Positions 1 through 8,759 of a stretch of DNA of 51,790 bases are shown here, piece after piece. Source of the DNA: Deltaproteobacteria bacterium. GTDB taxonomy: Bacteria > Myxococcota_A > UBA9160 > UBA6930. The notes beneath the pieces are model-generated. The model was not told the DNA's origin. It was given only the letters and a program-made list of their open reading frames with translations, and ran no database searches. A program made the position numbers and the translations under genes. Numbering within the stretch: position 1 is the first letter of the stretch; each line of letters opens with the position of its first letter. The stretch is taken from the NCBI GenBank assembly GCA_019312665.1, contig JAFDCZ010000056.1, positions 1 through 51,790 of the forward strand, read 5' to 3'.

Positions 1-974
1 TGTTCGAGCCCGAAGACCACTTCCGTTTCGGATACAGCTGGTGGTTGGACTACGGTGGCGGACCCCCCTCGGACAAGAAGTACTACTTCGTCCGCAATGC
101 CGAGCCGGGCTACACCTTCTATGAACGGGGCATGGTAAACGGCGAAAGGAAGCGCGAGTACCTCGACGCCGGGGATGCGCGCCCCAATGGCGTGATCCTC
201 TACTACTTGCTGAGCGACGAGGCCGAGGACGTCCAGCTATCGATCCTCGACGAGCGGGGAAACGAGATCCGGACCTTCTCTGCGGACGAAATCCCCATGG
301 AGCGGTCCGCTCAGGTCGTGGGTCGTGAGTACAGTGGCGGCCCGACCGCGCAGCAGCCCACGACTGGAGTCAGCAAAGGGCTCAATCGGTTCATCTGGGA
401 CACGCGCCATCCCTCGGTCTCCTCGATTCCGGGGTTGCCGCCGATCAACATCAAGCCGTTCGCCAAGCCGGGTACCTATCAGGTGCGTCTGACGGTCGAC
501 GGCCAGTCGCAAAACGAGTCGTTCGAGCTCGAGATCAATCCGAACGAAGAGTACAGCCGAGAGGAGACGGACCGGAAGGGCAAGGCCTGGATGGAGCTGC
601 AGGTCAAGGCCGAAGAGGGCGTGCAGGCCGTGATCAAGGCACGCGTAGCGAAGGAGAAGGTCGCCGAAGCCCTGGAAGGATCGGGCGAGCTCGCGTCTCA
701 GGCCGCAGCCATCGACGAGATCTGTAGCGATCTCGAGGGCAGCCTGGTATCGACGGGCACGACCCTGGTCCAGATCATCAGTCAGCCCACGAAGGCCCTG
801 GCCAAGCTGACCATGTTGCACAACCTCATGGAGACGACCGAGGGCCCGCCGAACCAGCCCTGGCTCGACGTCTACGCCAAGACCGCGAGCGAGATCGACG
901 CCGCGATCTCGACCTTCGAGACGCAGCTGGACCAGGAGATGGCGAAGTTCGATCAGCTGAACGGAGGGGGCTGA
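1..974 (+). CDS. Sortilin/VPS10-like beta-propeller protein, C-terminal part (5' end outside window)
   Basis: The reading frame is open from the first bases of the window, so the gene starts upstream and only about 320 C-terminal residues are seen. The visible part has the layout found at the end of bacterial BNR/sortilin-type glycosyl-hydrolase-like proteins. A linker comes first, then a segment with GLNRFIWDTRHP, then a small beta-sandwich (PGTYQVRLTVDG), then a helical, Glu/Lys-rich tail. The propeller repeats themselves would lie upstream. Family members are usually secreted or periplasmic, and their function is poorly defined. A TTG at 45 could be read as a start, but the coding frame clearly continues before it. 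The assignment rests on the C-terminal pattern only. Confidence 0.65.
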   Translation, partial: FEPEDHFRFGYSWWLDYGGGPPSDKKYYFVRNAEPGYTFYERGMVNGERKREYLDAGDARPNGVILYYLLSDEAEDVQLSILDERGNEIRTFSADEIPMERSAQVVGREYSGGPTAQQPTTGVSKGLNRFIWDTRHPSVSSIPGLPPINIKPFAKPGTYQVRLTVDGQSQNESFELEINPNEEYSREETDRKGKAWMELQVKAEEGVQAVIKARVAKEKVAEALEGSGELASQAAAIDEICSDLEGSLVSTGTTLVQIISQPTKALAKLTMLHNLMETTEGPPNQPWLDVYAKTASEIDAAISTFETQLDQEMAKFDQLNGGG

Positions 975-1016
975 GCCGAGAGCCAGCGGTCGCCTCGGTG
1001 ACCTACACGAAGCCGT

Positions 1017-1598
1017 ATGAAGATCTCGAAACTGAGCCGTCTGACCCACCGTTGGGGATCGATCCTGATCGCTGCGCCGTTGGTGGTGATCGTCGTCACC
1101 GGTGTGCTTCTGCAGCTGAAGAAGGAGTCTGCGTGGATTCAGCCATCGACACAGCGCGGTTCTGGCGATGAGCCAACGCTCGGCTTCGATCAGATTCTCG
1201 CGGCCACGCAGGCCATTCCGGAAGCGGAAGTCGATAGCTGGGACGACATCGATCGCCTGGATGTACGGCCCGGCAAGGGCATGCTCAAGGTGCGATGCAA
1301 GAACAGCTGGGAGGTCCAACTCGACGCCGCGACCGGCGAAGTCCTCCAGGTTGCCTACCGGCGTTCAGATCTGATCGAGAGCATTCACGATGGCAGCTTC
1401 TTCCACGATGGATTCAAGCTCTGGGTGTTCCTTCCGACCGCGTTGATTCTTGCCGTCTTGTGGGCCACCGGCATCTATCTGTTCGTCTTGCCCTATCACG
1501 CACAGTGGCAGCGGCGGCAAAGAGAGGGTGCACGATCACAGAAGCAGCGGTCGGTTGGCCGATTCCTTTCCGTCAGCAGCACGACATCGTCCGATTGA
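1017..1598 (+). CDS. PepSY-associated membrane protein
   Basis: This 193-residue protein begins with a short basic segment (KISKLSRLTHRWGS), then a first membrane helix at about residues 16-34. A periplasmic PepSY-like domain follows (about 60-125, including a conserved-looking VQLDAATGEVLQV strand pair). A second helix at about 135-158 leads into a basic cytoplasmic tail. The two-helix, single-PepSY form resembles the small PepSY-TM proteins linked to iron uptake or flavin-dependent periplasmic reduction, but nothing nearby confirms such a role. It lies 42 bases after the propeller gene with no clear Shine-Dalgarno sequence, so the ATG at 1017 is only the most likely start. Confidence 0.75.
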   Translation: MKISKLSRLTHRWGSILIAAPLVVIVVTGVLLQLKKESAWIQPSTQRGSGDEPTLGFDQILAATQAIPEAEVDSWDDIDRLDVRPGKGMLKVRCKNSWEVQLDAATGEVLQVAYRRSDLIESIHDGSFFHDGFKLWVFLPTALILAVLWATGIYLFVLPYHAQWQRRQREGARSQKQRSVGRFLSVSSTTSSD

Positions 1599-1680
1599 TT
1601 CGCATTGACCCTCGTGTCTGTCCTCCAAGATTTCGGCAATCCTACTGAGCCGTTCGAGATGGACGGAGAGGTCTCAAGGA

Positions 1681-2952
1681 ATGATCCAAGACGTGTGCGG
1701 TCGAGAACGCGTTCTGAGGGACGCTCGAGCGATGCTCCTCGCACTCGCGCGCGTCTGCGCTGGCCCGGCAGCCGCTGAAGAGCGCCCACAGGCCTCACCG
1801 GCCTTCGGTGGGCCCGGTAGTACGGGCGCTGATCTGGCCGTAGATGCAGCTCCGAAGGAGCCCTTCTTCCGCTTCGACCTGACCGACCGCCTCTTCGCTC
1901 CATACCTGGAAGCCAAGAAACGGCTGAGCGACGGGCACGGCTTCGCCTTCGGCGGCGACTACAGCGTCGTCTACCAGCACGCCAGCAAGACCAACGGACG
2001 AAGCAACGCCCTCGCCGGGATGCTCCGGCTGTACGGCAGCTGGACGCTCCTCCCGGATGAGGCAGGCGACACGGGCTCGCTCATCTACAAGCTCCAGCAC
2101 AACACGCGCCTCGGAAACGCCACCACGCCCTTCGATCTGGGCTTCGAGGCCGGTTCGATCCTGCCCACGAAGGCGCCTTGGGGTGACCAGGGCTGGCTGC
2201 TCACGAACCTGTTCTGGCAGCAGCGTTTCCTCGAGGGTCGCTTCACCGTGGTCGCGGGCCAGGTCGACGTCACCGACTACGTCGATGTCTATGGCCTGGT
2301 GAGCCCCTGGTCCGGCTTCTCCAACCTGGCCTACCTGACGAACCCGACGATCGCCGCTCCGAACCAGGGCCTCGGAATGGCCGTGGGCGGCGCGCTCACG
2401 GACAACCTCTACTTCGTGGCCGGCATCGCCGACGCCAATGGAAATCCAGAGGATCCCGAGGACGGCTTCAACAGCCTGTTCGACGAGGGCGAGACCTTCC
2501 AGCACCTGGAGATCGGCTGGAGCTCCTCGTGGGATCGTCGCTATCTCGACAACATCCACGTGACGGCGTGGCATGCAGACGAGCGCGGCGATGCCGGTGT
2601 TCCCGATAGCTGGGGAGTGAGTGCCTCGGCCGCGTGGTTCGTCGAGGACCGTTGGATGCCCTTCTTGCGGGCGGGCTGGTCTGATGGAGAAGCGCCCTTG
2701 CTGAACGCGTCTGTCAGCTTTGGTCTCGGCTATCTGGCGCGCAGCCACGACCTGCTGGCGATCGGGCTCAGCTGGGGCGAGCCCTCGGTCGGCGGACTCG
2801 ACGATCAATACACGTTCGAACTCTTCTACCGGCTGCAGCTGACGGAGCACCTGGCGGTCACACCCGATCTCCAACTGATCGTCGATCCGGCACTCGCTCC
2901 TGGCGAAAGCACGGTCTGGGTGCCCGGGCTGCGGGTTCGTCTCACGTTCTAG
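1681..2952 (+). CDS. OprB-type carbohydrate-selective porin
   Basis: This 423-residue outer-membrane beta-barrel has alternating aromatic and hydrophobic strands throughout. Examples are FAFGGDYSVVYQHASK near 90 and LIYKLQHNTRLG near 140. It ends with the terminal strand GLRVRLTF, whose final Phe is typical of BAM-inserted barrels. The segment QLTEHLAVTPDLQLI near the end is the usual OprB C-terminal signature. GGAGAGG at 1665-1671 supports the ATG at 1681, although an internal ATG at 1732 would give a cleaner signal peptide (MLLALARVCAGPAAAEE). Its substrate is probably a sugar or other small solute. A degenerate copy of the same C-terminal region is seen at 50.9-51.1 kb. Confidence 0.85.
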   Translation: MIQDVCGRERVLRDARAMLLALARVCAGPAAAEERPQASPAFGGPGSTGADLAVDAAPKEPFFRFDLTDRLFAPYLEAKKRLSDGHGFAFGGDYSVVYQHASKTNGRSNALAGMLRLYGSWTLLPDEAGDTGSLIYKLQHNTRLGNATTPFDLGFEAGSILPTKAPWGDQGWLLTNLFWQQRFLEGRFTVVAGQVDVTDYVDVYGLVSPWSGFSNLAYLTNPTIAAPNQGLGMAVGGALTDNLYFVAGIADANGNPEDPEDGFNSLFDEGETFQHLEIGWSSSWDRRYLDNIHVTAWHADERGDAGVPDSWGVSASAAWFVEDRWMPFLRAGWSDGEAPLLNASVSFGLGYLARSHDLLAIGLSWGEPSVGGLDDQYTFELFYRLQLTEHLAVTPDLQLIVDPALAPGESTVWVPGLRVRLTF

Positions 2953-3159
2953 TCTTGACGCCCTGGTCTCGAATGGCAGAAGCGCCCCCCGCACGGAAAA
3001 CGCTCGCGCCGTCCGGCCCGATGCCATTCAGCCCAGCACGAGCCCTCCGGGTTTTCTCGCTTTTCGCTGACATTCCCCGACTTCTGAGACCACATACCAC
3101 CGCGGAGCCCTGAAACGTGCGCTTCAGCCGAAGCGCCACACCCGGGTCCGGAGGTGACG

Positions 3160-4377
3160 ATGCTGAGTTTGAGGTGGGTTCAGTTGCGGAAGATCGTGCT
3201 GGGGCTCGCCCTCGTCATATGGGTGCTTGGCTCGGCCGGTGTGGCCCTGGCGGGTCCCCTCAACGTGATCGTGATGATCGCCGACGGAATGGGAGCCGAG
3301 CAGGTGAAGGCGGGGGCCTACTACGCAGGCGCTCCCCTCTCGTTCGAAGGGGCGCCGCACCAGGCCCAGATGATCACCGACTCGGAGAGCACCGTCACCT
3401 TGGGCGGCTTCCCGACCGATTCCGCGGCCGCGGCCACGGCGATGTCGACTGGACAGAAGGTCTCCAACTTCGTCGTGAGCGTGGCGACTCCCGGCGACCA
3501 ATCCAATCTCGAGACCATGGTCGAAGCCTTTTCGGCGCGCGGCAAATCGACGGGACTCGTCACGAACTCGTACCTCACCGACGCCACACCCGCCGCGTTC
3601 GGCTCCCACGCGATCGCCCGCACCTTGACCGGGACCATCGCCTCCGGATACCTGAACGACACGCGCCCTGACGTGATGCTCGGGGGCGGCGGAAACGGAT
3701 TCGACCCGGTCGCAGCAGCAGCTGCCGGCTACACGGTGGTGACCAACCGAACCGGCATGCAGGCAATCGATCCGCTGACGGTGGGGCCGCTGGTCGGGTT
3801 GTTCGGGACCAGCCCAGACGGAATGCCCTACGAGTGGGACTACGACCAGGGGTTCGACCTCGGCTACGACACCCTGCCCTTCCTGACCGAGATGACCTCC
3901 TCGGCGCTCTCGGTGCTCGAAAACGACCCGAACGGATTCTTCCTGATGGTCGAACAGGAGAACACCGACAAGGCGGGGCACGAGGACAACAGTGATCCGC
4001 ATAAGCTTGCCCGCGCCGTCTTCGGGGCGATCGAGTTCTCCAACGCGGTCCAGGTCGTGCTCGACTGGGCGGCTGGGCGCACCGACACGCTGATCATCGT
4101 GACGGCTGACCACGAGACCGGCGGGCTCGAGGTGCTCGCAGATAACGGCGCCGGGGTGCTTCCGACCGTTGCGTGGAACGGAAGTGGGTTCCCCGGATGG
4201 GATCACTCGGGTGTCAACGTACCCGTCTACGCGTGGGGGCCGGGCGCCGATCTCGTCACCGGGATCATCGACAACACCGACATCCGGACCATCGCCACGG
4301 TTCCCGAGCCGTCCACCGTCATCCTCGTAGCGTTCGCAAGCCTTGCGTTGGCGGGCCTGCGACGCGACTGCTGCTGA
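3160..4377 (+). CDS. Alkaline phosphatase with PEP-CTERM surface-sorting tail
   Basis: This 405-residue alkaline phosphatase superfamily enzyme hydrolyses phosphomonoesters outside the cytoplasm. A signal peptide (KIVLGLALVIWVLGSAGVALA) is followed by the first metal site VIMIADGMGAEQ. The nucleophile loop is FPTDSAAAATAMSTG. The remaining metal ligands are in VEQENTDKAGHEDN and TADHETGG. The C terminus carries VPEPSTVILVAF, then a hydrophobic helix and an Arg pair. This is a standard PEP-CTERM signal recognised by exosortase, so the enzyme is probably processed and displayed or exported with exopolysaccharide. GGAGG at 3150-3154 overlaps a GTG at 3154, so the ATG at 3160 is the better start. 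No exosortase gene is in the window. Confidence 0.9.
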   Translation: MLSLRWVQLRKIVLGLALVIWVLGSAGVALAGPLNVIVMIADGMGAEQVKAGAYYAGAPLSFEGAPHQAQMITDSESTVTLGGFPTDSAAAATAMSTGQKVSNFVVSVATPGDQSNLETMVEAFSARGKSTGLVTNSYLTDATPAAFGSHAIARTLTGTIASGYLNDTRPDVMLGGGGNGFDPVAAAAAGYTVVTNRTGMQAIDPLTVGPLVGLFGTSPDGMPYEWDYDQGFDLGYDTLPFLTEMTSSALSVLENDPNGFFLMVEQENTDKAGHEDNSDPHKLARAVFGAIEFSNAVQVVLDWAAGRTDTLIIVTADHETGGLEVLADNGAGVLPTVAWNGSGFPGWDHSGVNVPVYAWGPGADLVTGIIDNTDIRTIATVPEPSTVILVAFASLALAGLRRDCC

Positions 4378-4392
4378 GGTCAGGGCCGCGGG

Positions 4393-7300
4393 TCACTCGA
4401 CCGATGGATCGTGCCTGCGCCGGAAGCCCAGATGCGGCCCCTCGATCAATGCGTAGAACACGGGGACGAGGAAGAGGGTCATCATCGACGCCACCAGCAG
4501 GCCCGAGATCACAGCGATCCCGAGCGGCGCCCAGAACTCACCTCCCTCAGCAATGCCCAGCGTCAGCGGCAGCAGCCCGGCGATGGTCGTGATCGTGGTC
4601 AACAGCACGGGACGGAAGCGGGTCTCGGCGGCGGCAGAAACCGCCTCGATGAGGGGCATGCCCGCTCGGCGCAGCCGGTTGATCGCGTCGATCAGCACGA
4701 TTCCATCGTTCACGACGATGCCCGTGAGCGAAACGATTCCGATGAACACCATGAAGCTGAATGGTGTGCCCGTGACGAGCAGGCCCAGGGTGACTCCGAT
4801 GACCGAAAGCGGAACCGCGAGCAACACGATGAAGGGCTGTCGCAGGGAATTGAACTGCACGGCGACAATCGCGTAGATCAACACTGCGGCCCATTTGAGG
4901 GCGTCCCACAGGCTGGCGTAGGATCGATCGCGCTCCTCGGTCTCGCCGCCGAACTCGAGATCGATGTCCGGGGGCAGCGGAAGGGGCGCCAGCGCCTTAC
5001 GGGCCGCGGCTTCGAGGGCGACCGACGAGGCCTCTGAAGCAACGTTGGCGCGGACGGTCACCGTGCGACGCGTATCGTGCCGAAAGATCGCGTCGTGGGT
5101 GAAACCCAGATCGACCGCTGCCACCTCTCCAAGGGGCACGATCTCACCCGAGGCGCCGCGCAGCGGAAGCTCGCGCACGCGCTCGAGGGTCTGGTCGTAG
5201 CTCTCCGGGGCCTTCAAGCGCAGGTCGACGCGCTTGCCGGCGATCCACATGCGCCCGACCTCGATGCCATGAAAGGCTGTCAGCAACGCACGGGAGACCT
5301 GATCCGGCGCGATTCCGAAGCGCGCGGCGGCGCGGGGCCGATCGACGTCGACTTGGATCTCCGGCTTGGAGTCGTCGTAGTCGACGCGCACATCTTCGGC
5401 CGTGGGCAGTGAGGCCACCTCGGCCTCCACGCTCCGCGCCGCCGCGGCGATCGCGGAGAGGCTCTCTCCCTTCACCCGGATCGCGAGGGCCGCACCGACG
5501 CCCGGGCCCTCGCTGGGCTCGTGCACGTCGATCTCGACCCCAGCGAAGGAAGCCAGATCCTCGCGGAGGCCACGCACGATTTCGGCTTGGCCCCGAAGAC
5601 GATCCCCGCTCGGAACGAGCTCCACGTTGATGCGCCCGTACTCGGGCCCGTAGCGACCCGACTCACGGGTGTCCGTCGAGAGCGCGCCGGTGTCGCCGGT
5701 GGTGAGCACGTAGATCGCCACCTCCGGTAGCACCGCGACGCGCTGGGAGATCAGCTCGCCCACCCTGCTCGTCTCGGCGAGCGGGGTGCCGAGCGGAAGC
5801 GCGTAGTTCACCGTAAACCGGCTGCGATCGGTGCGGGGCAGGAAGATGCTGTCGATGGCACCACTGGTGAAGAGCGCAGCCGCCCCGGCCAGGGCCAGCA
5901 GCGCAGCCGCGATCGCCGGGGCCGGACGCGCGAGCACCCTCTTCAGAGCCCGGCTGTAGACGGCACGCGGACGTGCGAGATCCGGCGCCAGCCAGCCACC
6001 TCGCTTCCGCTCTCGTGCGGGCCGGCTCGGAATGCGTGCCGCGGCCGCTGGCAGCAGCAGGTGATCCACGAAGACGGAACCCAACAGCGCGAACATCACG
6101 ACCTTCGGAAGTACCGACATGAACTGGCCCATCACTCCCACCATCAGCAACATCGGGACGAAGGCCGCGATCGTGGTGAGATCGGCGGCGATGACCGGTG
6201 TGGCCACGCGATCGAGCGCGGCCTTGGCTGCCTGATTCGGCTTTAGCCCCGCCTCTCGCTCACTCTGGATCGCCTCGCCCACGATGATCGCACCGTCGAC
6301 CACGAGGCCTAGTACAAGGATCAGACCAAATAGCGCGATGTTGCTGATCGCCATGTCGAATACGTAGAGGCCGATGAACGTTGAGAGCAACGCGAGAGGC
6401 AGCACGCTCCCTACCAGCAGGGCGTGGCGCAGATCGAACATCCAGAGCAGCACGCTGACCACCAGCACGAGACCGACGACCGCACTGGTTCCGAGCTGCC
6501 GGATCATCCGCTGGATCTCATCGGAGGTATCCGAGGTAGCTTGGATGTACACATCCGGCGGGAGCTTCGTACGTTGCCGCTCCACCTCCGCACGCAGCCG
6601 CTCAACCGTTTCGAGAGTGTTCACGTGGGGACGCCTGCGCACGCGCAGGGTCACGCTCGGCTCGCCGTCGATCCAGGCCTCAGAAGCCAGGCGCACGTGG
6701 GTGAGCCGCACCTCCGCCACATCGCGCAGCGTCAGCACACCTGTCGGCTCGCTGGCAATCACGATGTCTCGGATTTCTTCCAGGGACTCGAACTCACCGG
6801 TAGAGCGGAGCAGGCGCTGGGCACCCCTGGAGCGGAGCTCCCCGGCCGGCAGGCTGCGGCTCTGGCGTGCGATCGCCTGGACCAGATCGGCCTGGGTGAG
6901 ATCGAACTCAGCCAGGACGGCCGGATCAGCCAGGATCTGGACCTCACGCTCGTAGCCGCCGAACACGTCCACCTGGCTCACCCCGGGGACGCTCTCCAGG
7001 TGGGGCTTCAGATCCTCGGCCAGATCGCGCAAGTGGTAGAGATCGCCCCCGCGCAGCGTGAAGAAGATGATCGGGACGTCATCGAGGCTGAGCTCTCGGA
7101 CCACCGCCGGATCGGCGTCGCTGGGAAACTCGACCTCGGCCAGATCCACCCTGTCGCGCACGTCGCGCAGGCTCTCGGTCATGTCGGCCCGATCCTCGAA
7201 CTCGAGGATTGCGGTGGCATAACCTTCGGCCGACACCGTCGTCATGTGCCGGAGTTCATCGAGCGTGTTCAGCTGCTCTTCCAACTCCAGGGTCAGCTCG

Positions 7301-7482
7301 GTCTCCACCGCCTCGGGCGCAGCGCCCACGTAGGGCGCGGCGACCAATGCGAACGGGATCACGATGTTGGGCGCGCGCTTCACCGGCAGGACCGAGAGAC
7401 AGTAGAGCCCAGCCAGTACGAGCACGGCCGCCGCCACGAAGACCGGCAGCGGCCGGTCGATGAAGCGATCGAGGAGTTTCAA
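4393..7482 (-). CDS. RND-family efflux permease (AcrB/MMPL-like)
   Basis: This 1029-residue inner-membrane proton antiporter has the normal RND length and two-fold repeat. TM1 (FVAAAVLVLAGLYCLSVLP) is followed by the porter-domain start GAAPEAVETELT. TM4 carries the proton-relay motif GLVVDGAIIVGEA, with a single Asp where AcrB has two. The second half starts near residue 520 and carries SLTGIVVNDGIVLIDA in TM10. The start is a TTG (7480-7482) overlapping the adaptor gene stop as TTGA, which implies translational coupling. No outer-membrane channel or local regulator is encoded beside it, so it probably borrows a TolC-like protein. Its substrate cannot be told from sequence. Confidence 0.92.
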   Translation of the reverse strand: MKLLDRFIDRPLPVFVAAAVLVLAGLYCLSVLPVKRAPNIVIPFALVAAPYVGAAPEAVETELTLELEEQLNTLDELRHMTTVSAEGYATAILEFEDRADMTESLRDVRDRVDLAEVEFPSDADPAVVRELSLDDVPIIFFTLRGGDLYHLRDLAEDLKPHLESVPGVSQVDVFGGYEREVQILADPAVLAEFDLTQADLVQAIARQSRSLPAGELRSRGAQRLLRSTGEFESLEEIRDIVIASEPTGVLTLRDVAEVRLTHVRLASEAWIDGEPSVTLRVRRRPHVNTLETVERLRAEVERQRTKLPPDVYIQATSDTSDEIQRMIRQLGTSAVVGLVLVVSVLLWMFDLRHALLVGSVLPLALLSTFIGLYVFDMAISNIALFGLILVLGLVVDGAIIVGEAIQSEREAGLKPNQAAKAALDRVATPVIAADLTTIAAFVPMLLMVGVMGQFMSVLPKVVMFALLGSVFVDHLLLPAAAARIPSRPARERKRGGWLAPDLARPRAVYSRALKRVLARPAPAIAAALLALAGAAALFTSGAIDSIFLPRTDRSRFTVNYALPLGTPLAETSRVGELISQRVAVLPEVAIYVLTTGDTGALSTDTRESGRYGPEYGRINVELVPSGDRLRGQAEIVRGLREDLASFAGVEIDVHEPSEGPGVGAALAIRVKGESLSAIAAAARSVEAEVASLPTAEDVRVDYDDSKPEIQVDVDRPRAAARFGIAPDQVSRALLTAFHGIEVGRMWIAGKRVDLRLKAPESYDQTLERVRELPLRGASGEIVPLGEVAAVDLGFTHDAIFRHDTRRTVTVRANVASEASSVALEAAARKALAPLPLPPDIDLEFGGETEERDRSYASLWDALKWAAVLIYAIVAVQFNSLRQPFIVLLAVPLSVIGVTLGLLVTGTPFSFMVFIGIVSLTGIVVNDGIVLIDAINRLRRAGMPLIEAVSAAAETRFRPVLLTTITTIAGLLPLTLGIAEGGEFWAPLGIAVISGLLVASMMTLFLVPVFYALIEGPHLGFRRRHDPSVE

Positions 7483-8507
7483 GGCCCCGCGTCTGCTGCG
7501 CGCAGGACCGTGTTGTCGACGCGCACCACCGTTCCGTCCTGGAGGCCATGCTGGCCGCGCACCACCAGCGCGACGCTTCCATCGCCGATCGCGATCAGCA
7601 CATGGTCGCCGTGGAGTGGCGCATCGCCCACGTCCACCGCCTGGGCACGGCCCTCTTCGATGAGAAACACCGTGCGCCGCCCGCCCCGCTCCACGACGGC
7701 CTCCAGGGGCGCGACGATCACGCCCTCGAGCATGCTCGTCACGATGGCCGCGCGCGCGCTCATGCCCGGACGCAACTTGCCGTGGGCGTTCGGAACGAGA
7801 ATCTCTACCTCGAAGAGATGACGTCCGGATGCGGCGGCAGGCGCGACACGATCGACCACGCCGAGGAAACGCTCGCCGGGCAGCGCCGGAACGCTGACGG
7901 CGACCTCCGCGCCTTCGCGCACGCGCCCCACCTGGTAGCCCGGCACACCGACACTCAGCATGAGCGCATCGAGCTTCATCAATGTGGCGATCGGTGTGCC
8001 GACCCCGACCACCTCCCCCGGGTCTGCGAGGATCTCGGCGATCACACCGTCGAAGGGAGCACGCAAGGTCTTGCGCTCGAGCTGCTCGCGGGCGGCGTCG
8101 AGCTCAGACTCCCGAAGGCCAACGGCGGTGATTGCGTCATCGTGCGCCTTCTCGCTGGCGACCTGGGAGCGCTTCAAACCAGCGATGCGCTGGAGCTGGG
8201 AGCGTGCATCGCGCAGTTGCAACTCGGCCTGACGCACGCGGGTACGCTCGAGCGCCGCGTCGAGCCACGCGACCTTGAGACCCGCGTCGATCGGGCGCCC
8301 CTCCGCAGCGACCGCCTCCAGCCGACCCGGCGTCTCGAAGCTCAGCATGCGGTGCTCGCCAGCCTCGAGCACGCTGAGCTTGTCGGGCAGGGTGACGTCG
8401 TAGGCACCGGGGCTGAGATTCGCGGTGGCAACAAGCACGGCTCGCGCCTCCGCCTGCGCTGCCCCCGAAAGAAGGCCAACCAGGACCCATGCGATGATTC
8501 CGTTCAC
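7479..8507 (-). CDS. RND efflux periplasmic adaptor (membrane fusion protein)
   Basis: This 342-residue adaptor links the RND permease to an outer-membrane channel. I chose the GTG at 8507 because it opens directly into a signal peptide (NGIIAWVLVGLLSGAAQAEA) and has an AGG about 8 bases upstream. A longer in-frame opening to 8594 adds only Arg-rich sequence. After the signal come the first half of the lipoyl/barrel-sandwich domain, a coiled-coil hairpin (about 80-145, rich in RDARSQLQRIAGLKRSQ-like heptads), the second half (LRAPFDGVIAEILADPGEVV) and beta-barrel and membrane-proximal domains. It precedes and overlaps the permease gene by four bases, forming a two-gene operon. Confidence 0.9.
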   Translation of the reverse strand: MNGIIAWVLVGLLSGAAQAEARAVLVATANLSPGAYDVTLPDKLSVLEAGEHRMLSFETPGRLEAVAAEGRPIDAGLKVAWLDAALERTRVRQAELQLRDARSQLQRIAGLKRSQVASEKAHDDAITAVGLRESELDAAREQLERKTLRAPFDGVIAEILADPGEVVGVGTPIATLMKLDALMLSVGVPGYQVGRVREGAEVAVSVPALPGERFLGVVDRVAPAAASGRHLFEVEILVPNAHGKLRPGMSARAAIVTSMLEGVIVAPLEAVVERGGRRTVFLIEEGRAQAVDVGDAPLHGDHVLIAIGDGSVALVVRGQHGLQDGTVVRVDNTVLRAADAGP

Positions 8508-8645
8508 GGGCCGAACCTGCCGCGGTCGCGTCTGCCTACCCTCCCATCGTCGTACATGCATGCGAGACCACGAAGCAAGGCCTGTGCCTCGCATCGAGGC
8601 AGGATCGGCCGGGCGGCGGTGAGTGGCGTCCCAGACCGACGCTTA

Positions 8646-8664
8646 TTGGGGCATATTACCCCAA
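8646..8664. promoter_or_regulatory. Perfect 6-bp inverted repeat in the divergent efflux/hydrolase promoter region
   Basis: TTGGGG-CATATTA-CCCCAA lies in a locally AT-rich patch between the divergent starts at 8507 (-) and 8760 (+). The size and symmetry would suit an operator for a small dimeric repressor controlling the efflux pair or the lipoprotein gene. There is no adjacent regulator gene and no second copy, so this is only a candidate. A weak hairpin with no function is the alternative. Confidence 0.3.
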
Positions 8665-8759
8665 GACAGCGAATTCTCCAGCTACGGCTGACTGAACGCG
8701 TGGTAAGCTGCCGCAGTCGTCCCGCTCGGCGACATGGCGGATCAAGCGGAAGGTGACTC

